Assembly (NCBI GenBank): GCA_018065305.1
Contig: JAGHTO010000021.1
Span: forward strand, 62,001 to 126,000
DNA from: Candidatus Cacconaster scatequi
GTDB lineage: Bacteria > Bacteroidota > Bacteroidia > Bacteroidales > UBA932
Direction: 5' to 3'
DNA: 64,000 nt
In this document: positions 23,806 through 30,757 of the stretch, one piece after another
Layout: the number at the start of each line of letters is the position of its first letter
How positions within the stretch are numbered: the stretch's first letter is position 1
Notes under the pieces: model-generated
Seen by the model: only the letters and a program-made list of their open reading frames with translations
Databases searched by the model: none
Told to the model about the DNA's origin: nothing
Made by a program: the position numbers and the translations under genes

Positions 23806-26025
23806 ATGAAAAGGAAATCTTTGTTTGCAATCATGTCGGTTCTTCTGGTCATGTCAGTATCTTGTGTGAAAGAGGAACCGGTTAAACCAGTAATGTCCGT
23901 AGAAGACAAAATCATTGAACTTCAGAACGTATATGAGCTGGATCATTTCACGGAAAAGACCAACTCTTACAATCTGGTGTTCCACTCCCCTTCCGCAATC
24001 ACGCTTGACATGGAGTATCCGGATGGCATCAAGGACATTGAAGTCCCCAAGTCCATCATCAAGTCGTTCTCAGACGGCAAAAAGGACCTTCATGTATTCT
24101 TCACCGACGGAAGGTCAGCGGTCCTGGGGTATCACTCATGGATAGACGCGTCCCTTGAGAAGGAATCAATATGTTTCTCCGGAGAGGAAAGCATCTCTGT
24201 GGGGTTCACGCTCATTGATTCGAAGCCTTCCGGAGTAGAGATCTCCGCTCCTTATGATGGTTCAAATATGGAACTCACCATTGAAATGAACGAACACGGG
24301 AGCAAAGGGACAATTACGGTCAAGTGCCTCAATTCTCAGGAGGATTTCTCAGAGTCGGTAGACGTGGTCTTCTCAAACTCAGAAAAATCATTGTCTATCC
24401 CTCTTCTGGTCGAGAATCGGAAGTCTGAGAATCCACCCGTACCACAGACAATGTCGTTTGATTTCCGCGAATATGAAAGGATTTTCATGGTGGAGTTGGA
24501 AAACAACGACATGCTCGAAGCGGTGATTCCTGAAGAGAAATCATCATGGATACGCTGCATCATCACATCGGAGCAGATAAAGTCCGCCCAGGGCAAAAGA
24601 TATGTGTATATCCTTATGTCTGAGAACACTGGCAACAGCCCCAGGAGTGCAACTGTGTCAATAACCAGGGAGAACCGTCCGGAATGGGTCTATCTGACCC
24701 TTGACCTGACTCAGATGGGAAGATATCAGAGAGGATCCCTCAGAGCCGGGCTGGAGGCTTTCCACAAGGCTTTGAACGGGAATTCATGGAATGAGGATGA
24801 CAATTGGTGCAGCGAGAAGCCATTATTGGAATGGTATGGCATCAAGGCCTCTCAGACATTCACCAGGTCCGTATTCGGACTCGACGGATTCGCGTACTAC
24901 GGAACCGATGACAACTGGCTGCTGAACCTGGATGCGAATAATATGAGGGGATGCATTCCGGATGAATTCTGGGAGATATGCAGCTGCTTCAGTGTCTTCT
25001 CGATAAGGAATGAATACCTTCCCGGGTCTGTGCTCTCAGACAGGATCTGGCACAAGGGGCTGATATCACTTGACCTGTCGATGAGTTTCATGACTACTCC
25101 CCTTACCTCTTCCATTGCCAAGGCAGAGAACCTTGAGTCACTCTGTCTCCAGTGCTGTAACGTGGGTGGTAGTCTTCCCGGTGAGTTCAACACACTAAGA
25201 CACCTGCAGGCAGTGAACATGAGGGAATGCAACATATCCGGAAATCTTCCGGAAGGACTCGGGAGACTCTCTGAGTTGCGGTCGTTCCAGATTGATCACA
25301 ACATGGAGCTTGGCGGCAGGATTGGAACTGACCTTTACAATCTTACGAATCTCAAGACATTTGACATAGGTTCAACGCGCATTGGCGGGGTTCTTACTTC
25401 TGATGTCAAGAAGCTAACGATGCTGGAGGACTTCAATATCTCCGGATGTGAGTTCGAAGGAACTATTCCTGAGGAGTTCGGCCTTCTTGAAAACCTCTCA
25501 GGCTATGATTTCAACGGAAACTACTTCACATCAATACCGGATTTCATACGGTTCTACGGATATAATTCGAAGTATTTCAGGCAATGGGTTGCATCAACTG
25601 GATTCCCTATCGGTGTGCCGTATTTCCAGCGGAACAAGAAAGATGGCAGACCCGCTGGGTACGTTGTTACCGTCGAGGATGCATTTGAGATTCCGGATAT
25701 CATTGTAGATGGCAAGCCGCTCAAACGTCCGGGTTATTATGTCAATTATGACTTGTGCGGCAAGCTCCCCTTCCCTATGTGGGCCCGGGTGAGGTACGGT
25801 ACATTCTGCTGGACGATAGGACGAGATTCGGAAATGAAATATCCTCAGTATCCTCAGGCGGATGACCTGCAGTATCCTGGCAATGAATACTTCTTTGACG
25901 GCAAGGACTGGAGACATCCAAAGCTCCAGTATCCGGCGCGGGAATATCACTTCGATGGAACTTCATGGATCCATGATCCGAGTTGTCCATGGTATAACGA
26001 ATATATCGATCCGGAAGTTGAATAA
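23806..26025 (+). CDS. Surface lipoprotein with BACON-like and leucine-rich repeats, 739 aa
   Basis: I place the start at ATG 23806 because it gives an SPII signal (MKRKSLFAIMSVLLVMSVSC, lipid on C20). An extracellular part with beta-sandwich BACON-like stretches follows (about 60-300). A leucine-rich-repeat block lies at about 350-570: LESLCLQCCNVGGSLPGEFN, LQAVNMRECNISGNLPEG and similar 23-25-residue units of the GxIPxxxxxLxxLxxLxLxxN type. The C-terminal tail has repeats of LQYPxxEYxFDGxxW. It is probably an exported binding protein on the cell surface. It has a consensus promoter and a terminator of its own. Confidence 0.8.
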   Translation: MKRKSLFAIMSVLLVMSVSCVKEEPVKPVMSVEDKIIELQNVYELDHFTEKTNSYNLVFHSPSAITLDMEYPDGIKDIEVPKSIIKSFSDGKKDLHVFFTDGRSAVLGYHSWIDASLEKESICFSGEESISVGFTLIDSKPSGVEISAPYDGSNMELTIEMNEHGSKGTITVKCLNSQEDFSESVDVVFSNSEKSLSIPLLVENRKSENPPVPQTMSFDFREYERIFMVELENNDMLEAVIPEEKSSWIRCIITSEQIKSAQGKRYVYILMSENTGNSPRSATVSITRENRPEWVYLTLDLTQMGRYQRGSLRAGLEAFHKALNGNSWNEDDNWCSEKPLLEWYGIKASQTFTRSVFGLDGFAYYGTDDNWLLNLDANNMRGCIPDEFWEICSCFSVFSIRNEYLPGSVLSDRIWHKGLISLDLSMSFMTTPLTSSIAKAENLESLCLQCCNVGGSLPGEFNTLRHLQAVNMRECNISGNLPEGLGRLSELRSFQIDHNMELGGRIGTDLYNLTNLKTFDIGSTRIGGVLTSDVKKLTMLEDFNISGCEFEGTIPEEFGLLENLSGYDFNGNYFTSIPDFIRFYGYNSKYFRQWVASTGFPIGVPYFQRNKKDGRPAGYVVTVEDAFEIPDIIVDGKPLKRPGYYVNYDLCGKLPFPMWARVRYGTFCWTIGRDSEMKYPQYPQADDLQYPGNEYFFDGKDWRHPKLQYPAREYHFDGTSWIHDPSCPWYNEYIDPEVE

Positions 26026-26028
26026 CAT

Positions 26029-26061
26029 GGTGGGTGCCAACGATGGCGCCCATCATTTTTT
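26029..26061. terminator. Terminator between the LRR gene and the invertase gene
   Basis: GGTGGGTGCC (26029-26038) pairs with GGCGCCCATC (26045-26054), with wobbles, and is followed by ATTTTTTC on the + strand. It overlaps the invertase stop codon. Confidence 0.75.
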
Positions 26062-26688
26062 CTTGCATCTTCCAATCCAATGCTCTTCATCAACAAACTT
26101 CTCGAGGAACCTCATGAGTGTGTTTCTTGAACAACGGCAACGTTTGCAAATCTTTCGGAAAGAGAGCCCCCGCTTGAGTGCTTTTTCAATGTATTCTTTC
26201 TTCGGATAGAGCTTGTATCCTTCCGGTGTGTTCTCTATTCCCTTCTTTCTGCCCAGAATAACACCTTCGGCTTTCTTACGTGCAAGGGCCTCCTTGGTTC
26301 GCTGTGAGATCAGATTCCTCTCTAGCTCCGCGACAAGTCCGAATGCAAAGGCCAGAACCTTGGATTGTATGTCGTCACCAAGTCGATACCCCTCCTTACA
26401 TGTGATGATAAGAATCCCTTTTTCCATACAGATATTCAAAATGGACATGATCTGCAGAAGAGATCGTCCTAGACGTGACAGCTCTGAACATACAATCACA
26501 TCACCTTTTTCTGCTTTGCGCAAAAGCTTGCCCAGTTTCCTGTTCGTGAACTTGACAGTTCCCGAGACTGTCTCTTCAACCCATGTCTCGATTTCCATCT
26601 CCTGCCTCTGTGCTTGGGTCTTGATTTCGAAACGCTGATTCTCCACTGTCTGTTGGTCAGTGGACACCCGTAGATAACCGTATATCAT
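26053..26688 (-). CDS. Serine site-specific recombinase, Mpi-type DNA invertase
   Basis: The 211-aa protein is a full small serine recombinase. It opens MIYGYLRVSTDQQTVENQRF, with catalytic Ser9 flanked by R7, and has SELSRLGRSLLQIMSILN with the active-site arginines. A long helix region follows (LAFAFGLVAELERNLISQRT, KEALARKKAEGVILGRKKGI) and then a C-terminal HTH (LSFRKICKRCRCSRNTLMRF). The MIYGYxRVSTDxQTVENQRF opening is that of the Bacteroides Mpi invertase family, which flips promoters and gene segments. The gene lies 53 nt from the first of four silent cassettes and about 3.4 kb from the matching site in the expressed lipoprotein gene. It is the expected shuffling enzyme. Confidence 0.92.
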   Translation of the reverse strand: MIYGYLRVSTDQQTVENQRFEIKTQAQRQEMEIETWVEETVSGTVKFTNRKLGKLLRKAEKGDVIVCSELSRLGRSLLQIMSILNICMEKGILIITCKEGYRLGDDIQSKVLAFAFGLVAELERNLISQRTKEALARKKAEGVILGRKKGIENTPEGYKLYPKKEYIEKALKRGLSFRKICKRCRCSRNTLMRFLEKFVDEEHWIGRCKKK

Positions 26689-26740
26689 GATTCATTGCCA
26701 TTGTGTTTTCTACCATTAATATACGAATGGTTCCATTCAA

Positions 26741-27400
26741 ACGACCGTTTCGTTATCAGCAAAGGCCGCTTCTACACAGATAACGGCGTCACAAAACATT
26801 TCAACTAAGAAGAATGTGACTCTCTCATCCATCTCTTTATCATTCGCAAAGAACCAAATATATGCTGGAGGAAGTACGACCGCAACGGTTACGGCCATTT
26901 ATTCAGATGGCAGCACAAAGGATGTCACCAGCCAAAGCTCCTTGTCCGGTCCTTCATATATATCGATAAGCGGATCATCCGTCAGCTCACAGAAAGCGAT
27001 AGGATGCCTGGGACAGAAATCAATAACAGCAACCTATGATGGGAAGACGAATTCCGCTAACCTATCAGTGATATCAGATTTCAAATCAATCTCACTTGAA
27101 TGCGAACTCTACTGTTTTGACAACTATCGTTCTGCATCCGGGAATGGAAATTCAATATCACTGAGTGTTCCGATGAATGATGGTGGCGAGGTGCGAACCA
27201 GCATCTCTGGAACTATCACTACTTACAACAATGATAGTTACAACATCATTGGAAACTCCCTGATAAAGGTCGTTTTTGAAAACGATAATATATCTTCAAC
27301 TGGCGTAAGTACAGATTGGATGATGCCGGGAGATAATCTGACAATGAGAATCTCCTATCTTGGAGAGGAAGTGAAATCATTTGGCGTTTCCTTCAACTAG
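26741..27400 (+). CDS. Silent C-terminal cassette 1 (Ig-like), no start codon of its own
   Basis: The frame opens with the site ACGACCGTT (26741-26749), preceded by GGTTC and CAA as in the expressed gene. It reads TTVSLSAKAASTQITASQNI in the phase used at the host site. It continues for 219 codons as a bacterial Ig-like domain (IYAGGSTTATVTAIYSDGST) and a second beta domain. A GTG at 26816 gives a 194-aa frame, but there is no promoter. The segment aligns with host residues from T223 (TTIKIEAQNGSIKTSQNINV). It is therefore read as an unexpressed alternative C-terminus. Confidence 0.75.
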   Translation, partial: TTVSLSAKAASTQITASQNISTKKNVTLSSISLSFAKNQIYAGGSTTATVTAIYSDGSTKDVTSQSSLSGPSYISISGSSVSSQKAIGCLGQKSITATYDGKTNSANLSVISDFKSISLECELYCFDNYRSASGNGNSISLSVPMNDGGEVRTSISGTITTYNNDSYNIIGNSLIKVVFENDNISSTGVSTDWMMPGDNLTMRISYLGEEVKSFGVSFN

Positions 27401-27405
27401 AATAT

Positions 27406-27437
27406 TGTGCGCTCTGAGTAATCAGGGCGCACATTTT
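27406..27437 (+). terminator. Hairpin closing cassette 1
   Basis: TGTGCGCTCTGA and TCAGGGCGCACA form a 12-bp stem (one wobble) with a GTAA loop, followed by TTTT. It ends directly before the site of cassette 2. Confidence 0.8.
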
Positions 27438-27860
27438 ATGACCGTTTATTTGAACGCAAAATATTCAGGTATTGATGAGGCATTAATTTCCATTGAAACT
27501 ACTCTTGATGAGATTAAATTCAAGGGCCATTATACTTGTAATTTCTACGATGATGACAGGGGTATGGGATATGATGTACCCTGTGTAGAAGAGTCTCTTT
27601 ATTTTAATGCGATTCGTGGTGGAGAAATCATCGCAGAGAAAGTACAATTCAAGGTGGAATCTTATAATCTCTACGGCGGGCTGAATGGAATTTATGGCCC
27701 ATACACTACGATGTATATAGACGAATACGACTATCGTTATAATTATGGCCCAAACGATCCTGCTGACCCTAATAACAGAGATTATATCCTTATTTCTTTT
27801 GAAGGCACTGATTACAGATTCAAGTATTCGGAAATGACAATAGAGCGAACTATCCTCTAA
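27438..27860 (+). CDS. Silent C-terminal cassette 2
   Basis: The site reads ATGACCGTT (27438-27446), so this cassette happens to have an ATG. The 140-codon frame begins MTVYLNAKYSGIDEALISIE, matching the host and the other cassettes in phase and pattern (TVxIxA). It then diverges into its own beta-rich sequence rich in Tyr and Asp (YDYRYNYGPNDPADPNNRDY). No promoter is visible. The stop codon lies 1 nt before the site of cassette 3, with no hairpin between. The longer frame starting at 27381 reads through the cassette 1 stop region and hairpin and is rejected. Confidence 0.7.
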   Translation: MTVYLNAKYSGIDEALISIETTLDEIKFKGHYTCNFYDDDRGMGYDVPCVEESLYFNAIRGGEIIAEKVQFKVESYNLYGGLNGIYGPYTTMYIDEYDYRYNYGPNDPADPNNRDYILISFEGTDYRFKYSEMTIERTIL

Positions 27861-27861
27861 T

Positions 27862-28515
27862 ACGACCGTTAATATTGAAGCAAAATCTGATGATATTTCA
27901 AGCTCTCTAAATGTTACTACTGAACAGTCAGAATACATGATTGGAATCACCCTTTCATTTAGAGAAAATAGTATGATGGTGACTCATTCAACAAGATATA
28001 TTGTCGAAGCGATGTATTCTTCAGGAAGGACGGAGATAATAACATCTAAAGCTACTGTGACAAGTACGGCTCCATTGACATTCTCAGGAACACAAATTTC
28101 AGCCAATAAGGTTTGGGGCATATTAGGAGATTTGCCTGTTACAGCATCCTATCAAGGATTCACTGACACTCAAATATTGGAAGTGACATCAGATATTGTC
28201 GACAACCAGTTTGTTCTTTCCGTTACTGAGTATATTAACGACGATGGATATCAATACCAATATTCTCACACTGAGAAACCAGGCTCCAATTGTTGTCCAG
28301 ATGATGAGGATCCGTCTATTAGTTTGTGGGGTTACGCGATGCTTGCTGATGGTAGTAAGATGGATTATAATTCCCCATACCTTGATTATTCATGTACGTC
28401 AATTCCATGTGACTGTGGGCAAGATAATCACGGCATAACCCCGGACACCTATCACGATATCTATATCTTAAAATATCTTGGAACTGAAATTGCAAAGTGG
28501 ATATTTAGATATTAG
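27862..28515 (+). CDS. Silent C-terminal cassette 3 (Ig-like), no start codon of its own
   Basis: The frame opens at ACGACCGTT (27862-27870) and reads TTVNIEAKSDDISSSLNVTT for a total of 217 codons. At the DNA level the first 20 bases differ from the host site segment in only two positions. A weak Ig-like domain follows (VEAMYSSGRTEIITSKATV) and then a domain rich in Tyr, Asp and Cys (PGSNCCPDDEDPSISLWGYA). An ATG at 27937 exists, but there is no promoter. A terminator hairpin follows at 28532-28566. Confidence 0.75.
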   Translation, partial: TTVNIEAKSDDISSSLNVTTEQSEYMIGITLSFRENSMMVTHSTRYIVEAMYSSGRTEIITSKATVTSTAPLTFSGTQISANKVWGILGDLPVTASYQGFTDTQILEVTSDIVDNQFVLSVTEYINDDGYQYQYSHTEKPGSNCCPDDEDPSISLWGYAMLADGSKMDYNSPYLDYSCTSIPCDCGQDNHGITPDTYHDIYILKYLGTEIAKWIFRY

Positions 28516-28531
28516 TCCTTAAGAATCGAAT

Positions 28532-28566
28532 AGAGCTCTATTGTTAATCAATGGGGCTCTTCTTTT
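28532..28566 (+). terminator. Hairpin closing cassette 3
   Basis: AGAGCTCTATTG (28532-28543) pairs with CAATGGGGCTCT (28549-28560) with wobbles, followed by TCTTTT. Confidence 0.75.
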
Positions 28567-28588
28567 ATTGAGTCATTGAATTACTGAA

Positions 28589-29032
28589 TTGACCGTTAAA
28601 ATTGATGCAGTTTACAACGGTATCGGAGCGACATGTACTATCAATACTTCTGCTCCTGTTTCTGAAGGAATAGATTACACAATTGACATTATTCGACATG
28701 CAGCTTGCGGATATACTATTACAGTCTATCCTGATGATTCTATGAGTAACTTCCTTTGCACGGCTGGATGTACAAACAGTAATTACAGCACAACATATAA
28801 GGCGGAAGGAAAGACTACAGCAAAGATGACTCCAGATAAGTCATATTATATCACTGTTACAAGAGTCTTCGGCAGTACAACAGCAACTGTATTGAACTAT
28901 AGTGGTACGAAAATATTTGACACTTCTGGCTCATCTTCAGGCTCTATTACATATGGACCTATTGATGGAAGCAGGCTTCTATTTGAATCCGGTGGTGCAT
29001 ACAAACTTTCATTAACTCTTACGGCAAAATAA
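28589..29032 (+). CDS. Silent C-terminal cassette 4
   Basis: The site TTGACCGTT (28589-28597) is followed by AAAATTGATGC, nearly the same as the host site. The frame reads LTVKIDAVYNGIGATCTINT and runs 147 codons. The body is beta-rich with a Cys pair and Ser/Thr-rich strands (GSTTATVLNYSGTKIFDTSG). It is the cassette nearest to the expressed gene and lies tail to tail with it across a shared hairpin. No promoter precedes it. Confidence 0.75.
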   Translation: MTVKIDAVYNGIGATCTINTSAPVSEGIDYTIDIIRHAACGYTITVYPDDSMSNFLCTAGCTNSNYSTTYKAEGKTTAKMTPDKSYYITVTRVFGSTTATVLNYSGTKIFDTSGSSSGSITYGPIDGSRLLFESGGAYKLSLTLTAK

Positions 29033-29068
29033 TATTAAGGGGCGGCAAAGATGTCGCCCCTTAATATT
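29031..29068. terminator. Bidirectional terminator between cassette 4 and the variable lipoprotein gene
   Basis: A perfect 14-bp stem AATATTAAGGGGCG/CGCCCCTTAATATT with a 10-nt loop has AT-rich flanks on both sides. It can serve both converging reading frames and marks the end of the fimbrial operon. Confidence 0.85.
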
Positions 29069-29113
29069 ATTGGGATCTCAAAAAACTATGAGACTCTTAT
29101 CAATGAATTTGTA

Positions 29114-30739
29114 TCAACGGTAATGAGGGTAGTATCTGCACATATCACCGAAGTCATCGGATTCTGTGATGTATCCCCATACTTTTTTTGAGGTACCATT
29201 TTGAAGCTTAAGGGTAAGTGTTACATATGATGCGTGGCTACCAGTATATACTGAACCATCCGTGTACGGATATTGGGAGTTATATCTTGTGGTCCGATTC
29301 ATATTGTTAATCAATCTTGTTACAGATGATTCTGAGACAGAGACACTCTTCTCGACGTTATTTTCATAGTATTTGAATCGTGCAGAATTATTAACTAATT
29401 CTATTGGGCATACAGCTCCGTTCTCCTCCATTTCTTCACCAACGACATAGTTGAAATAATAGCACTCACCATCATATGAACCAGACGTTGTGATTCCATA
29501 ACTTCTTGAGTAAGTTCCACAAGCATCAAGTGTACGATATGTATATCCGTCTGTTGAGTAGTAAAGACCGTCCAAAATGGTTGGAGTTGGATCCGGATCG
29601 GGGTCCGGAGTTGGGGTTGGCGTAGTTGGTATGTACTCTATCAAATATTGGCGACCATCATCGAGAGTAACTTTAACGAGCAAATTGAATGTATTACCCA
29701 TTCTCTGATAATCATCATCTCTAACAGATAGTGTCACATCTATTTCCATTTCGCCTTGTCCTTCATACAAACTGCAACTATAGCTGTGGTCTTGGTCGAA
29801 ATGATATGACTGTCTGCTTCCACTAGAGTTATAAGTATAGCCCCAATCGATAACTTCTGCATCAAATTCACGACCAGGTTCATAATACCATCCGTATTTC
29901 GAATCTTGAACTTGAAGCTTATATGTGATGTAGAGATCACCTCCACCTTGGTTGATATGCCTGTTATCCATACTTTCAAATGTAAGATAAAAGACAGGCT
30001 CAGAAGGACTGGTTACATTGATATTTTGGCTTGTCTTGATACTCCCATTTTGTGCTTCAATTTTAATGGTCGTTTGTTCTGAACCAGTGTATTTGTAGTA
30101 AATTGTCTTGGTTTGGTTGGTCGAAAACGTCACAGAAGCCGTTGAAGACAGGCTTGTACTAGATGTTCCAACCAAAAACGAACCGTTATTGGAACTTATT
30201 GTTGCAGTACAGCTGAAGTTGCTGTTAAGTGTCGCAGTCTTCACTTCCCCACTAGTAATAGACGTTGTCGCATTACTCCATGATAATGCCCTGTCATCAG
30301 AAACTGTTACAGGAACATCCTGCGTTGCAACTACGGTGCTGTTCAAGTTTGCAGAAACGGTTATCGTTCCGCTGCCAGTTGCCTTTGCACTGATATCGCA
30401 TGACTGGTTAACTGTTCCCGAACCGTCGAACTTCTTCGAATCAGAACTGGAGGCAGACCATGAATAGACAACCCCGGTAGTTACATCAACCCAATTCGAG
30501 CCGCTCTTCTTCTTAAGCTGAGCGGAAACCCTTTTGCTGGATGCCTTGGTGAGATTTGCAAGACTCAGTTGAACAGTGGAAGGACTGCTTTTAGTCGGGC
30601 TCTGCAGATCCACGATTTCAATGCGGTAATCGCCCTCCTTGCCCTCGTTTTCATCATGTTCAGGAGTAATCAGATCCTGCTTGTTGCAGGATGCCAGGCA
30701 AAGTATTGCCGATAAAAGAAATACAATTTTAGTTTTCAT
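29114..30739 (-). CDS. Variable surface lipoprotein, expression locus of the cassette system
   Basis: The 541-aa protein has an SPII signal (MKTKIVFLLSAILCLASC, lipid on C18). A fixed Ig-like region runs to about residue 222, and from T223 the segment TTIKIEAQNGSIKTSQNINV matches the openings of all four silent cassettes. The present C-terminal part includes YLTFESMDNRHINQGGGDLY, a PTPTPTPDPDPDPTPT linker and a Tyr-rich final domain. It is the last gene of the fimbrial operon, 18 nt after the large adhesin. I infer a cell-surface or fimbria-associated protein whose C-terminal 319 residues can be exchanged by DNA inversion. Confidence 0.85.
   Translation of the reverse strand: MKTKIVFLLSAILCLASCNKQDLITPEHDENEGKEGDYRIEIVDLQSPTKSSPSTVQLSLANLTKASSKRVSAQLKKKSGSNWVDVTTGVVYSWSASSSDSKKFDGSGTVNQSCDISAKATGSGTITVSANLNSTVVATQDVPVTVSDDRALSWSNATTSITSGEVKTATLNSNFSCTATISSNNGSFLVGTSSTSLSSTASVTFSTNQTKTIYYKYTGSEQTTIKIEAQNGSIKTSQNINVTSPSEPVFYLTFESMDNRHINQGGGDLYITYKLQVQDSKYGWYYEPGREFDAEVIDWGYTYNSSGSRQSYHFDQDHSYSCSLYEGQGEMEIDVTLSVRDDDYQRMGNTFNLLVKVTLDDGRQYLIEYIPTTPTPTPDPDPDPTPTILDGLYYSTDGYTYRTLDACGTYSRSYGITTSGSYDGECYYFNYVVGEEMEENGAVCPIELVNNSARFKYYENNVEKSVSVSESSVTRLINNMNRTTRYNSQYPYTDGSVYTGSHASYVTLTLKLQNGTSKKVWGYITESDDFGDMCRYYPHYR
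30054..30073 (-). repeat. Recombination site in the expressed gene
   Basis: On the minus strand the segment reads ACGACCATTAAAATTGAAGC, starting at codon 223. It matches + strand sites at 26741 (ACGACCGTT), 27438 (ATGACCGTT), 27862 (ACGACCGTT) and 28589 (TTGACCGTT). In cassette 1 the centre is AAACG-AC-CGTTT, a dyad around a 2-bp non-palindromic core, as expected for a serine invertase. The host site is inverted relative to all four cassettes. Confidence 0.75.
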
Positions 30740-30757
30740 AATAGTTGGGGTTTATAG

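Noticed and set aside
2568-26741. Shared 12-mer ATGGTTCCATTC at about 2570 and 26727
   Set aside because: At 2570 it lies at the traM coding end and has none of the ACCGTT site features, so it is not a cassette or inversion site.
27381-27437. Upstream extension of cassette 2
   Set aside because: It covers the end of cassette 1 and its terminator hairpin, so it is not translated as part of cassette 2.
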